Made by a program: the position numbers and the translations under genes. This document shows, in pieces, positions 7,718 to 16,545 of a stretch of 55,432 nt of DNA (its first letter is position 1; each line of letters begins with the position of its first letter). The notes under the pieces are model-generated. The model made no database searches, was not told the origin of the DNA, and was given only the letters and a program-made list of their open reading frames with translations. Source of the stretch: SZAS-103 sp043747745 (GTDB taxonomy: Bacteria; Pseudomonadota; Gammaproteobacteria; Xanthomonadales; Xanthomonadaceae); NCBI GenBank assembly GCA_043747745.1, contig JAYTOP010000059.1:1-55432 (forward strand), given 5' to 3'.

Positions 7718-9070
7718 GTGCAATCAATCAGTGCGACACAACGGCTGCGTTCGATCTTCGGCGGATCGGTCGGCAATCTTGTCGAGTGGTACGACTGGTA
7801 TGTCTTCAGTTCGTTCTCGCTGTATTTCTCGAAGGCTTTTTTTCCGCAGGGCGATCGCACCGCGCAACTGTTGAACACTGCGGCGATCTTCGCGGTCGGT
7901 TTCCTGATGCGGCCCATTGGTGGTTGGCTGCTGGGCCGCCACGCGGATCGCCACGGGCGAAGATCATCGTTGCTGTTCTCGGTGTTGCTGATGTGCACGG
8001 GCTCGCTGATGATCGCGGTGACGCCTGGCTACGCGCAGATCGGCATCGCCGCTCCTGTACTGCTGGTCGTCGCGCGGCTGTTGCAGGGGCTCAGCGTTGG
8101 TGGCGAGTACGGCATCTCGGCGACGTACCTCAGCGAGATCGCGACGTCCGGGCATCGTGGATTCTGGTCGAGTTTGCAGTACATGACCCTGGTGATGGGC
8201 CAGTTGCTCGCGCTCGCGTTGCTGATCGTGCTGCAGGCATTCCTCATGCCCGCGCAACTCGATGCATGGGGTTGGCGCGTTGCGTTCGCACTAGGTGCAG
8301 TGTTTGCGCTGGTCGCGGTCTGGGTGCGTCGCGGCATGGACGAAACCCCCAGTTTCATGCGCGAGCGCGCTGGCGACTCGAACTTGCGACGTGGCGAGGG
8401 CACTTTGCGCGTCCTGCTGCAGCATCCGCGTGCGATCGTGACCGTGGTCGGCCTGACCCTCGGCGGCACGCTCGCGTTCTATACCTACACGACCTACATG
8501 CAGAAATTCCTGGTCAACACGGCGGGCTTCACGAGTGCTGCGGCGACGCAAGTTTCGGCGGCCACCTTGTTCGTCTTCATGCTGATGCAGCCGCTGATCG
8601 GCGCGTTGTCCGACCGCATCGGCCGCAAGCCGCTGCTGATCGGCTTCGGCGTGCTCGGCGCGCTCGGCACGGTGCCGATCCTGTCCGTTCTGGCGCACAC
8701 CACATCGCCGTGGATCGCGTTCTGGCTGATCCTGCTCGCATTGACGGTCGTCAGCGGGTATTCCGCAGTGAATGCGGTCGTGAAGGCCGAACTGTTCCCG
8801 GTCGAAGTCCGCGCGCTCGGGATCGGACTGCCGCATGCGCTGACCGTCTCCGTCTTCGGCGGCACCGCCGAATATGTGGCGTTGAAGTTCAAGGTCATCG
8901 GCCACGAGCCTTGGTTCTACTGGTATGTGAGCGTCGGCATCGCGGTGTCGTTGCTGGTGTACCTGTGGATGCCGGAGACGCGCAAGGCATCGTGCATCGA
9001 TCGTGATGGCATCGATCGCACAGGCATCGATCACGACCGGGACGGTCGCATGCACGACACAGGAGGCTGA
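7718..9070 (+). CDS. MFS metabolite:proton symporter (KgtP/ProP type)
   Basis: 450 aa from a GTG start. Twelve membrane helices are expected. The signature of the metabolite:H+ symporter branch is clear: NLVEWYDWYVFSSFSLYF, GFLMRPIGGWLLGRHADRHGRR and LLQGLSVGGEYG. Related proteins import alpha-ketoglutarate, dicarboxylates or proline/betaine; the substrate cannot be fixed from sequence. The last 25 residues are not family-like: they are encoded by a 15-bp tandem repeat (IDRDG-IDRTG-IDHDR) and look like an extension past the usual stop. Confidence 0.88.
   Translation: MQSISATQRLRSIFGGSVGNLVEWYDWYVFSSFSLYFSKAFFPQGDRTAQLLNTAAIFAVGFLMRPIGGWLLGRHADRHGRRSSLLFSVLLMCTGSLMIAVTPGYAQIGIAAPVLLVVARLLQGLSVGGEYGISATYLSEIATSGHRGFWSSLQYMTLVMGQLLALALLIVLQAFLMPAQLDAWGWRVAFALGAVFALVAVWVRRGMDETPSFMRERAGDSNLRRGEGTLRVLLQHPRAIVTVVGLTLGGTLAFYTYTTYMQKFLVNTAGFTSAAATQVSAATLFVFMLMQPLIGALSDRIGRKPLLIGFGVLGALGTVPILSVLAHTTSPWIAFWLILLALTVVSGYSAVNAVVKAELFPVEVRALGIGLPHALTVSVFGGTAEYVALKFKVIGHEPWFYWYVSVGIAVSLLVYLWMPETRKASCIDRDGIDRTGIDHDRDGRMHDTGG
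8994..9038 (+). repeat. 15-bp tandem repeat at the 3' end of the MFS gene
   Basis: The word GCATCGATC occurs at 8994, 9009 and 9024, an exact 15-bp period with three copies. It is in frame and encodes pentapeptides beginning Ile-Asp. It lies just before the MFS stop and the Shine-Dalgarno of the next gene. Confidence 0.8.
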
Positions 9071-9071
9071 C

Positions 9072-9440
9072 GTGACCGACAATGGCTTCATCGCGTATCT
9101 GCACGAACTGCTCGATCCGCTCGGTCGCGTCGCCACGCGCGCGATGTTCGGCGGCCATGGGGTCTATCTGGACGGGGCGATCATGGGGCTGGTCGTGGAC
9201 GGACGGCTGTACCTGAAGGCCGATGCGATCAGTGCGCCAACATTCGCCGATGCAGGTTGCGCACCATTCACCTACGTCAGCAAAAACGCATCCATCGCGA
9301 TGAGCTATTCGTCGGTGCCGGACGCTGCGATGGATTCGTCCGAAGCGATGGCGCCATGGGCGCGCCTGGCGTTGGCAGCGGCGCTGCGCAAGGATGCGTC
9401 TAAGGTGGGGAAACGCACGCGCCTGCGCAAGCCGCGTTGA
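9072..9440 (+). CDS. TfoX N-terminal domain protein
   Basis: 122 aa from a GTG with AGGAGG five bases upstream; the next stop upstream belongs to the MFS gene two bases earlier. The TfoX-N fold is visible from LGRVATRAMFGGHGVYLDG through GLVVDGRLYLKADA to PFTYVSKNASIAMSYSSVP. The C-terminal TfoX domain is absent, so this is the short stand-alone form rather than the Haemophilus competence regulator Sxy/TfoX. The tail is Lys/Arg-rich. It is probably cotranscribed with the MFS gene. Confidence 0.88.
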   Translation: MTDNGFIAYLHELLDPLGRVATRAMFGGHGVYLDGAIMGLVVDGRLYLKADAISAPTFADAGCAPFTYVSKNASIAMSYSSVPDAAMDSSEAMAPWARLALAAALRKDASKVGKRTRLRKPR

Positions 9441-9477
9441 GGTTCGCAGCAGGTACCATGGCACTCTGTGAAACCGC

Positions 9478-10239
9478 ATGGAGCATTGCATGGGCACACC
9501 ACTGGAAGGCCGCGTCGCACTTGTCACCGGCGCATCGTCCGGCATCGGCGAGGCGACTGCGCTCGCATTGTCAGCGGCGGGCGCGAAGGTTGCTCTCGCC
9601 GCACGTCGGCGCGAGCGGCTTGACGCGCTGGCTGCGCGTATCCGCGACAGTGGTGGCGTGGCATTCGTCGTCGTCGCTGACCTCGCGAACGAAAAGGAAG
9701 CGCAGCGTGCGGTGCGCGAAACAGAAGCGCATTTCGGCAGACTCGATATCCTCATCAACAACGCCGGCGTGATGTATCTCGAACCTGTCGCGACTGCCGA
9801 CCTCGCGCGCTGGCGGCGCATGTTCGAGCTCAACGTGCTCGGCCTGATCGCCGCAACCCAGGCCGCATTGCCTGGCATGAGCGCCCGCCGCGATGGCCAC
9901 ATCGTGAATGTGTCCTCGACTGCAGGTCGCATCGCGAACGCCAGCGCGGCAGGATACTCAGGCAGCAAGTTTGGCGTGGTCGGCTTTTCCGAAGCGTTGC
10001 GCAAGGAGGTTTACAAGGACGGCATCCGCGTGACCGTGATCGAACCGGGCGTGGTCGCGACCGAACTGCGCGACCATATCGCGGATGCGCAGACGCAGCA
10101 GGCGATCAACGCCTGGGCCGAATCGATGCGCCAATTGCAACCGGAAGACGTCGCGAACACGATCGTGTTCTGCGTATCGCAACCAGCGCACGTCAACATC
10201 AATGAAGTGCTGATGCGACCGACCGATCAGGAGCGTTGA
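9478..10239 (+). CDS. short-chain dehydrogenase/reductase, YdfG-like
   Basis: 253 aa; Met5 at 9490 is an alternative start. Classical SDR motifs are present: VTGASSGIGEAT for NAD(P) binding, NNAGVM, a catalytic Ser in VNVSSTAGR, and YSGSKFG for the Tyr/Lys pair. The Arg-rich stretch after the second strand (AARRRERL) favours NADPH. The C-terminal VFCVSQPAHVNINEVLMRPTDQ is typical of the serine/3-hydroxy acid dehydrogenase branch. It ends one base before the VIT1 gene start and is probably translated with it. Confidence 0.92.
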   Translation: MEHCMGTPLEGRVALVTGASSGIGEATALALSAAGAKVALAARRRERLDALAARIRDSGGVAFVVVADLANEKEAQRAVRETEAHFGRLDILINNAGVMYLEPVATADLARWRRMFELNVLGLIAATQAALPGMSARRDGHIVNVSSTAGRIANASAAGYSGSKFGVVGFSEALRKEVYKDGIRVTVIEPGVVATELRDHIADAQTQQAINAWAESMRQLQPEDVANTIVFCVSQPAHVNINEVLMRPTDQER

Positions 10240-10240
10240 T

Positions 10241-11269
10241 GTGAGCGGACTCGAAAGCTGGAGCGAAGAGAAACAGTCGGGCTGGCTGTATCGCGAACTT
10301 GCGAAAGCCGAACGCGACCCACGGATTTCCGAATTGTTCGCGAAGCTCGCGCTCGAAGCCGATGCGCAAGCCGGGCAGTGGGAGAAAACCCTTCGCGCGC
10401 AAACGCTGCCCGCGTTTTCGCCACCGCTGCGCGCACGGATGGTGATCGCGCTCGCGCGCCGAATCGGACCGCGTCGGATGCGCGGCGCGCTCGCGGCGAT
10501 CAAGGTACGCGGGTTGTCGGCGTACAGCGCGGCGCCGGTCGGCGGCCATGCGATGCCGACGTCGGTCGAGGACATCGGTCGCGGCCACCGCAGCGTCGGC
10601 GGTGGCAATCTGCGCGCGGCGATCTTCGGCATCAACGATGGGCTCGTGTCGAATGCGAGCCTGATCCTCGGCGTCGTCGGTGCGAACGTAGCCAATGCGA
10701 CGGTGCTCACGACAGGCATCGCGGGCATGATCGCGGGCGCGATGGCGATGGCTGCAGGCGAATTCGTCTCGGTGAGTTCGCAGCGCGAGATGTACGAATA
10801 CCAGATCTCGCTGGAAGCCGACGAACTCAAGGAATATCCGGAAGCCGAAGCCGAGGAACTCGCGCTGATCTACGAGGCGCGCGGCCTGCCGCTCGAGGAA
10901 GCACGGCGCATGGCGCACACGCTGATCTCGAATCCCGAGCATGCGCTTGACGCACTCGCACGCGAGGAGCTCGGGCTCAATCCGCAGGAACTCGGTTCGC
11001 CATTCGGAGCGGCCGCGTTCTCGTTCGTTTCGTTCGCGATCGGCGCGTTGGTTCCGATGCTGCCGTTCTTCCTCGGCGCGAAACTGCCGGAAGCGGCCTG
11101 GATCGGCGCGGCACTCGCGGCGCTGGGCCTGTTTGCGACTGGCGCGGCGATGAGCCTGTTCACTGGTCGGCATGCGCTGCGCAGTGGGATGCGGATGTTG
11201 CTGATCGGCGGAGGTGCTGGTGCGCTGACGTACGCGATCGGGCATGTGATTGGTGGTGGCATCGGTTGA
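10241..11269 (+). CDS. VIT1/CCC1-family iron/manganese transporter with N-terminal ferritin-like region
   Basis: 342 aa from a GTG with CAGGAG eight bases upstream. Residues about 10-60 form a helical segment reminiscent of the ferritin-like domain of MbfA-type proteins (YRELAKAERDP, LALEADAQAGQW), with the usual E-x-x-H-A appearing as EADAQA, so a metal ligand may be lost. Residues about 125-340 are the VIT1 transporter: AAIFGINDGLVSNASLILGV, GAMAMAAGEFVSVSSQREMYEYQI, then three further helices. Members export or sequester Fe2+/Mn2+. It sits directly after an SDR gene. Confidence 0.88.
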   Translation: MSGLESWSEEKQSGWLYRELAKAERDPRISELFAKLALEADAQAGQWEKTLRAQTLPAFSPPLRARMVIALARRIGPRRMRGALAAIKVRGLSAYSAAPVGGHAMPTSVEDIGRGHRSVGGGNLRAAIFGINDGLVSNASLILGVVGANVANATVLTTGIAGMIAGAMAMAAGEFVSVSSQREMYEYQISLEADELKEYPEAEAEELALIYEARGLPLEEARRMAHTLISNPEHALDALAREELGLNPQELGSPFGAAAFSFVSFAIGALVPMLPFFLGAKLPEAAWIGAALAALGLFATGAAMSLFTGRHALRSGMRMLLIGGGAGALTYAIGHVIGGGIG

Positions 11270-11293
11270 GCTTGATCGTCACAAGATACTGAA

Positions 11294-11447
11294 ATGCCTG
11301 CGGATAGCCTTGATGAATCAGATGTCCCTGCGGGCTTGATAGCTCATGGTCGTTCCAAGCGCCTCTACATCAATCGCTATGTCATGCATGAGATCGCGCC
11401 TGAACTCGCATCACTGCATGCAGTTGATCAGCGTTCCCTGATCTTCA
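11294..11447 (+). pseudogene. possible 5' remnant of an unknown gene
   Basis: An ATG frame from 11294 reads with natural-looking composition (DESDVPAGLIAHGRSKRLY, APELASLHAVDQRSLIFTIEQDE) and lower GC than its surroundings, then runs into the 3' end of queG on the opposite strand. The first 60-65 codons look protein-like; the rest to 11602 is antisense queG. This suggests a truncated gene. No family recognised. Confidence 0.3.
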
Positions 11448-12593
11448 CTATCGAGCAGGATGAGTTCCTCCATGTGGATGCAAACCAGAGTGCCCGCAGT
11501 TCCCATCGGTTGGCGCAGCATGCCGCTCCAATGCCCACGCCACATGTTCCCGCACCAGCTCAGACGCATGCTCACGGCGTGACTGCAACGCCGCAACAAT
11601 AACCGCCGTCGTCGGCGCGTTGCCCAACCCGACCGCAAGATTCCGCAGCCAGCCCTCGTAGCCCGTGCGGCGGATCGCCGAGCCTTCCGTGCGCAACAGG
11701 AATTCCTCTTTGGTCCACGCGAACAATTCCGCGAGCGTCGCGTTGTCGAGATTGTTGCGGGCGCGGAAATCGGGTTCGTCGGTGCGTTTGGCGAACTTGT
11801 TCCATGGGCACACGAGTTGGCAGTCGTCGCAGCCGAATACGCGGTTGCCGATCGGCGCGCGCATCTCTTCCGGGATCGGGCCGGTGTTTTCGATCGTGAG
11901 GTAGGCGATGCAGCGACGCGCGTCGAGCTGGTACGGCGCGACGATAGCCTGGGTCGGGCAGACGTCGATGCAGCGCCGACAGGTACCGCAGTGCGCGCTG
12001 GCGGGCTCGTCCACCGGCAATGGCAAATCGACGTATAACTCGCCGAGGAAGAACCACGAGCCGCTGTTCTTGCCGATTAAACAGGTGTGTTTGCCGATCC
12101 AGCCCAGGCCTGCGTCGCGTGCGAGCGCGCGCTCGAGCACCGGCGCGGAATCCACGAAGACGCGATGGCCGAACGGGCCGATCTCCGCCGCGATGCGGTC
12201 GGCGAGTTTCTGCAAACGTGCGCGCAGCAGCTTGTGGTAGTCGCGACCGCGCGCATACCGCGCGATGTAGGCGCGCTCGCCTTCGCGCAGCGCGGCCCAG
12301 TCTTCGTCTTCACTCGTGACGCCGTAATCCATCCGCACCGACACCACGCGCAAGGTGCCAGGCCGCAATTCGGCCGGGCGCGAGCGCTTGGAACCGTGCC
12401 GGGCCATCCACTGCATGGTGCCGTGGCGATCCTGTTCGATCCATTCCAGCAGCCGTGCTTCGTCTTCGGCCAGTTCGATGCCGGCGATGCCGCAATGCTG
12501 GAAGCCCAGCGCGTGCGCATGCGTCTTGATGCGCGCGGCGAGGTCGGCCAGCGCGGCTGGGTCATGGGCGGTAGTGGCAGGCGGCGCTAACAC
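11448..12593 (-). CDS. queG: epoxyqueuosine reductase
   Basis: About 381 aa from a GTG at 12593; an upstream open frame to 12803 is antisense to nnr and not protein-like. QueG is the cobalamin- and Fe-S-dependent last enzyme of queuosine synthesis. The N-terminal domain shows LGFQHCGIAGIEL and MQWMARHGSKRS, then DSAPVLERALARDAGLGWIGKHT. Two 4Fe-4S motifs follow: CGTCRRCIDVCPTQAI and FGCDDCQLVCPWNKFA. The C-terminal residues after HVAWALER look nonconserved, as if the original stop were lost. It is divergent from nnr with 22 bases between the start codons. Confidence 0.93.
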   Translation of the reverse strand: MLAPPATTAHDPAALADLAARIKTHAHALGFQHCGIAGIELAEDEARLLEWIEQDRHGTMQWMARHGSKRSRPAELRPGTLRVVSVRMDYGVTSEDEDWAALREGERAYIARYARGRDYHKLLRARLQKLADRIAAEIGPFGHRVFVDSAPVLERALARDAGLGWIGKHTCLIGKNSGSWFFLGELYVDLPLPVDEPASAHCGTCRRCIDVCPTQAIVAPYQLDARRCIAYLTIENTGPIPEEMRAPIGNRVFGCDDCQLVCPWNKFAKRTDEPDFRARNNLDNATLAELFAWTKEEFLLRTEGSAIRRTGYEGWLRNLAVGLGNAPTTAVIVAALQSRREHASELVREHVAWALERHAAPTDGNCGHSGLHPHGGTHPAR

Positions 12594-12601
12594 CAGTCGA
12601 G

Positions 12602-12609
12602 TATAGAAT
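12602..12609 (+). promoter_or_regulatory. possible -10 element for nnr
   Basis: TATAGAAT lies six bases before the nnr ATG and no Shine-Dalgarno precedes that ATG. If this is the -10 box, the transcript would start almost at the ATG (leaderless). No good -35 is seen, so the call is weak. Confidence 0.3.
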
Positions 12610-12615
12610 TGCGCG

Positions 12616-14094
12616 ATGAACGACGCTGCCCTTCCCCTGTATTCCGTTGCTGCCGCGCGCGCGCTGGATCGGCGCGCCGTGGACACCTTTGGACTCGATG
12701 CCGACATCCTGATGCGGCGCGCTGGTGCTGCCGCGTGGCGCGTACTGCTGGAGCGCTGGCCGGATGCACAGCACATCGGCGTCGTCTGCGGGCCGGGCAA
12801 CAATGGCGGCGACGGTTACGTGCTCGCATTGCTTGCGCACGCTGCGGGCCGCGAGGCTGTCGTCGTCACCTTGCCCGATGGCGCATCGCGCAGCGATCCA
12901 GCGCGTGCACTGCATGCGGAATGGCTGGCGCAGGGCGGCGTCGTGCATGCATTCGATGGCGGCTTGCCAGGCATGGACGTGTGGGTGGACGCGTTGTTCG
13001 GCATTGGCCTGACCCACGCGCCTGAGCGCGCTGCGGCCGCGCTGATCAAGGCGATCAACGCCAGCCAGCGGCCGGTGCTGGCGCTCGATGTGCCGTCCGG
13101 CGTGGACGCAGACAGCGGTCGTGCGCCGGGTGCCGCAATCGTTGCCGAGTGCACGCTGCAATTCATCGTCGCCAAACGCGGCCTGTATACCGGAGATGCG
13201 CGAACGCTGGCCGGTGACGTCGTGCAGGACGCACTGAAGCTGCCATCCGGATTGCTCGCTTCCGAACCGCACGATGCCGATCTGCTGCATGTCGAAGCGC
13301 TGGCTGGATGGTTGCCGCGCCGGGCGCGCGATGCGCACAAAGGCGATTTCGGGCATGTGCTGTGCGTCGGCGGCGATCACGGTACTGGCGGCGCGATCTT
13401 GCTCAGCACGCACGCGGCATTGCGCAGTGGTGCGGGACTGGTCAGCGTGGCGACGCGTGCGGCGCACGTCGCTGCGTTGCTCGCCGCACGTCCTGAAGCG
13501 ATGGCGCATGCGGTGGAGGATTCCGCCGATTTCGCCCCGCTGCTGCAGCGCGCCACTGTGGTTGCGGTCGGGCCCGGCCTGGGGCAGGGCGAGTGGGGAC
13601 GCGCCCTATACGCGGCCGCGCTTGCATCGGGAAAACCGCTGGTGATCGACGCCGACGCGTTGAACTTGCTCGCGCAGCATCCGCAACCTTTGCATGACGC
13701 CGTGCTCACGCCGCATCCGGGCGAGGCCGCGCGCATGCTGGGGGTAGCCACCGAGATGATCCAGGGCGACCGCTATGGCGCTGCGCGGGTGCTTGCCGAA
13801 CGTTACGCAGCGGTCGTCGTGCTCAAGGGCGCAGGCACGGTGATCGCAGCGCCTGGCCAGATTCCGGCGATCATCGATGCGGGCAATCCCGGGATGGCGA
13901 CCGGCGGGATGGGCGATGTGCTGACCGGGGTGATCGCCGCGATGCGCGCGCAGGGTTTGTCGGCGTTCGATGCGGCAGTGTGCGGCGCATTGCTGCATGG
14001 AGCTGCTGGCGACCTTGCGGCTCGCTTCGGCGGTGAGCGTGGCCTGCTGGCGTCGGATCTGTTCCCGCAGCTGACCCGACTCGCGAATCCGTGA
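12616..14094 (+). CDS. nnr: bifunctional NAD(P)H-hydrate epimerase/ADP-dependent dehydratase
   Basis: 492 aa. Repairs damaged NAD(P)HX: the N-terminal YjeF-N epimerase (about 1-210; GPGNNGGDGYVLALL, DALFGIGLTHAPE, DVPSGVDADSG) equilibrates the epimers. The C-terminal ribokinase-like dehydratase (about 230-490; KGDFGHVLCVGGDHGTGGA, VVAVGPGLGQGEWG, TPHPGEAARMLG, GNPGMATGGMGDVLTG) uses ADP. Length is normal for the fused bacterial form. The gene precedes tsaE by ten bases, the usual order in gammaproteobacteria (queG divergent, nnr-tsaE-ami-mutL). Confidence 0.96.
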   Translation: MNDAALPLYSVAAARALDRRAVDTFGLDADILMRRAGAAAWRVLLERWPDAQHIGVVCGPGNNGGDGYVLALLAHAAGREAVVVTLPDGASRSDPARALHAEWLAQGGVVHAFDGGLPGMDVWVDALFGIGLTHAPERAAAALIKAINASQRPVLALDVPSGVDADSGRAPGAAIVAECTLQFIVAKRGLYTGDARTLAGDVVQDALKLPSGLLASEPHDADLLHVEALAGWLPRRARDAHKGDFGHVLCVGGDHGTGGAILLSTHAALRSGAGLVSVATRAAHVAALLAARPEAMAHAVEDSADFAPLLQRATVVAVGPGLGQGEWGRALYAAALASGKPLVIDADALNLLAQHPQPLHDAVLTPHPGEAARMLGVATEMIQGDRYGAARVLAERYAAVVVLKGAGTVIAAPGQIPAIIDAGNPGMATGGMGDVLTGVIAAMRAQGLSAFDAAVCGALLHGAAGDLAARFGGERGLLASDLFPQLTRLANP

Positions 14095-14104
14095 GGCAAG
14101 CTCC

Positions 14105-14599
14105 ATGAGACTCGATCTACCCGATGCCAAGGCAACCGCAGTGCTCGGCGTGGCGCTGGCCGCGAGCCGTCCGCCGCGTGCTGTCGTCCATCTGCATGGC
14201 GACTTGGGTGCTGGGAAGTCCACGCTGGCCCGTGCCTTGCTGCGCGCACTTGGCGTGCGCGGCGCGATCCGCAGCCCGACCTATACCCTGATTGAGCCCT
14301 ATCGCCTGGAAGGCGGCGACGAGGCAGTCCATCTGGATTTATATCGGATCGCTGCTGCCGATGAGCTGGAATTCCTGGGTCTCGACGAACTCGCCGCACA
14401 GGCGGCGTTGTGGCTCGTGGAGTGGCCCGAGCGCGGCGGCAAAGCCTTGCCACAGGCCGATCTGCGGGTCGATCTGGCGGTCGAAGGCGAGGGCCGTATT
14501 GCTCTGCTGGAAGGTCGCTCGCCGGTGGGCATGGAATGGCTGCAAAGGGTGCAGTCCGACTCGCAGATGGCGCATCTTCCTGCGGTGAATTCCAGATAG
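14105..14599 (+). CDS. tsaE: tRNA t6A biosynthesis ATPase
   Basis: 164 aa. TsaE is the ATPase partner of TsaB/TsaD in making N6-threonylcarbamoyladenosine on tRNA. The Walker A motif is HLHGDLGAGKSTLARALLR, followed by the conserved SPTYTLIEPY and HLDLYRIAAADELEFLGLDE, and LVEWPERGGKALP. The C-terminal 20 residues are variable. GAGG upstream of the ATG serves as ribosome binding site. Confidence 0.95.
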   Translation: MRLDLPDAKATAVLGVALAASRPPRAVVHLHGDLGAGKSTLARALLRALGVRGAIRSPTYTLIEPYRLEGGDEAVHLDLYRIAAADELEFLGLDELAAQAALWLVEWPERGGKALPQADLRVDLAVEGEGRIALLEGRSPVGMEWLQRVQSDSQMAHLPAVNSR

Positions 14600-14634
14600 T
14601 TGGGCTAGCTGACGGATTCACAAGGGAAAATCAC

Positions 14635-16419
14635 TTGAAATCGCTTTCGCATTGCGCTATCAATCGCGTCATGCAACGAAATCACAACATATCCGCTCTC
14701 TGTGCCGCGCTGCTGCTGGCTTGCGGCGGGTTGGCCCAAGCCGCGCAACTGGCCGATGTACAGGGCATGACGGTCGTCGAATCTGGTGGCCGTACCCGCG
14801 CCCTGATCGATGTGCCGGACGGTACCGAATACAGCGTTTTCAGCTTGGCCAATCCCAATCGACTGGTACTGGATCTGCACGACAGCCAGTTCAGCAGCCG
14901 TTTCCATCTGCCCGGCCCGAACGGTGTAGTCGCCAATGTGCGTACCGGTCAGCCCACGCCTGGCGATGCACGGGTGGTGTTCGAACTCTCCGCGAAGGTT
15001 CGCCCGCACAGCTATTTCCACAACGAAAATGGTCACGTGCAACTCGTCGTCGAGTTGCTGACCGTTTCGGACATGGCCAAAAAAGGCTCAGGCAAGCCCG
15101 ACCCGATCATCGCCGTGTTGACCAGACAGCCGTCTGACGCCATCACAGAGAACGCCGCATCGGTCGGCGACGCAGTCGTCATCGAACCGGCCAATGCGCC
15201 CAAGGTGGCCACCCAGGTTTCTGCGTGGAAGCACTCCAGGGCCGCCGACCAGTACAAGCTCAATCCCATGGTTGAGTCGCCGACCAGCACCTTGGTCGTC
15301 CAGCCAGATCCGGGTCCGGACGCGCCATCCGATGCGGTTGCGACCGCCTATGTTTCGGTGCCCGTCTATCATCCGGGTGCGCGCACGCTGCGCGATGTGG
15401 TCGGTGCGGGCCAGCGCAAGCTGGTGATCGCGATCGACGCGGGTCATGGTGGCCAGGACACGGGCGCACGCGGCTACACGGGCACCTACGAGAAGAACGT
15501 GACGCTTGCGACTGCGCGTGAACTTGCGCGGCAGGTCAATGCCGAGCCCGGCATGCAGGCCGTGCTGACCCGCGATGGCGACTATTTCGTTCCGCTGGCC
15601 GATCGCTATCACAAGGCGCGCGCGGCCAAGGCCGACCTGTTCATCTCCGTCCACGCCGATGCCGACCCGACCCATACGGCTACCGGTTCGTCGGTGTGGG
15701 TGCTCTCGCAACGCGGCGTGACCTCGCAAGCCGCACGTTGGCTGGCCGATCGCGAAAACGCGGCCGACCTGATCGGCGGGGTTTCGCTGAGCGACAAGGA
15801 CGACACCCTGGCCTCGGTGCTGCTGGATCTGTCGCAAAGCGCGACGATGAAGGCGTCCGACGATGCCGCCGAGCGCGTGCATCAATCGTTGCGCGATATC
15901 GGCCGTACTCACAAGTCCCATCCGGAACAGGCGAATTTCGTCGTGTTGCGTTCGCCCGACGTGCCGTCGATGCTGGTCGAAACCGCCTTCATTACCAATG
16001 CCGAGGAAGAGCGGCACCTGAACGATGCCGACTACCGCTCGCGACTCGCCGGTGCGGTGCTGAGCGGTGTGCGCAGCTATTTCATCGACAATCCATTGCC
16101 GGGAACCCAGTTCGCGGCATTGCACGAGCCGAATGCGCGCCATACTGCGCGTGCGACTGCGGTTGTATCGAACGATGCGCATACGGTTGCAGCCGCGCCG
16201 TCGTACTACGCAGCAGATGCGGATGCGCTGCCGGTGCAACTGGCATCTGCGGACTCCGGGCAACAGATCCACGTCGTCCAGCATGGCGAAAAACTGATCG
16301 ATATCGCCAATCAATATGGTGTTTCACTGATGCAACTGCGCGAACTGAACGACCTTGAAGGCAACCGCGTGCGCACGGGTCAGCGTCTGCGGATTCCGAT
16401 GCGATCGGGCGCTGGTTGA
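14635..16419 (+). CDS. amiC: N-acetylmuramoyl-L-alanine amidase (AMIN + Amidase_3 + LysM)
   Basis: About 594 aa from a TTG with AAGGGA seven bases upstream; the ATG at 14671 is the alternative. The signal peptide ends GLAQA. AMIN domain follows (about 40-145; VLDLHDSQF, GVVANVRTGQ), then a Pro/Thr-rich linker, then the zinc amidase (about 262-490). Its zinc ligands are in IDAGHGGQDTGA, YEKNVTL and ISVHADAD, and its catalytic Glu is in LVETAFITN. A LysM repeat (about 545-590; VVQHGEKLIDIANQYGVSL) ends the protein. It acts in the periplasm to split septal peptidoglycan. Confidence 0.93.
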   Translation: MKSLSHCAINRVMQRNHNISALCAALLLACGGLAQAAQLADVQGMTVVESGGRTRALIDVPDGTEYSVFSLANPNRLVLDLHDSQFSSRFHLPGPNGVVANVRTGQPTPGDARVVFELSAKVRPHSYFHNENGHVQLVVELLTVSDMAKKGSGKPDPIIAVLTRQPSDAITENAASVGDAVVIEPANAPKVATQVSAWKHSRAADQYKLNPMVESPTSTLVVQPDPGPDAPSDAVATAYVSVPVYHPGARTLRDVVGAGQRKLVIAIDAGHGGQDTGARGYTGTYEKNVTLATARELARQVNAEPGMQAVLTRDGDYFVPLADRYHKARAAKADLFISVHADADPTHTATGSSVWVLSQRGVTSQAARWLADRENAADLIGGVSLSDKDDTLASVLLDLSQSATMKASDDAAERVHQSLRDIGRTHKSHPEQANFVVLRSPDVPSMLVETAFITNAEEERHLNDADYRSRLAGAVLSGVRSYFIDNPLPGTQFAALHEPNARHTARATAVVSNDAHTVAAAPSYYAADADALPVQLASADSGQQIHVVQHGEKLIDIANQYGVSLMQLRELNDLEGNRVRTGQRLRIPMRSGAG

Positions 16420-16545
16420 TCCACGGAGCGTGCACCCTGCGCACGCACGCAGTGCCTGGTCGATGCGGTCGTGCGCACAGCGCGCGTTACTCATGATCGA
16501 GGCATGCAATCCGCGCTGGTATCATCGCGCTCTAATCGACGCGAA

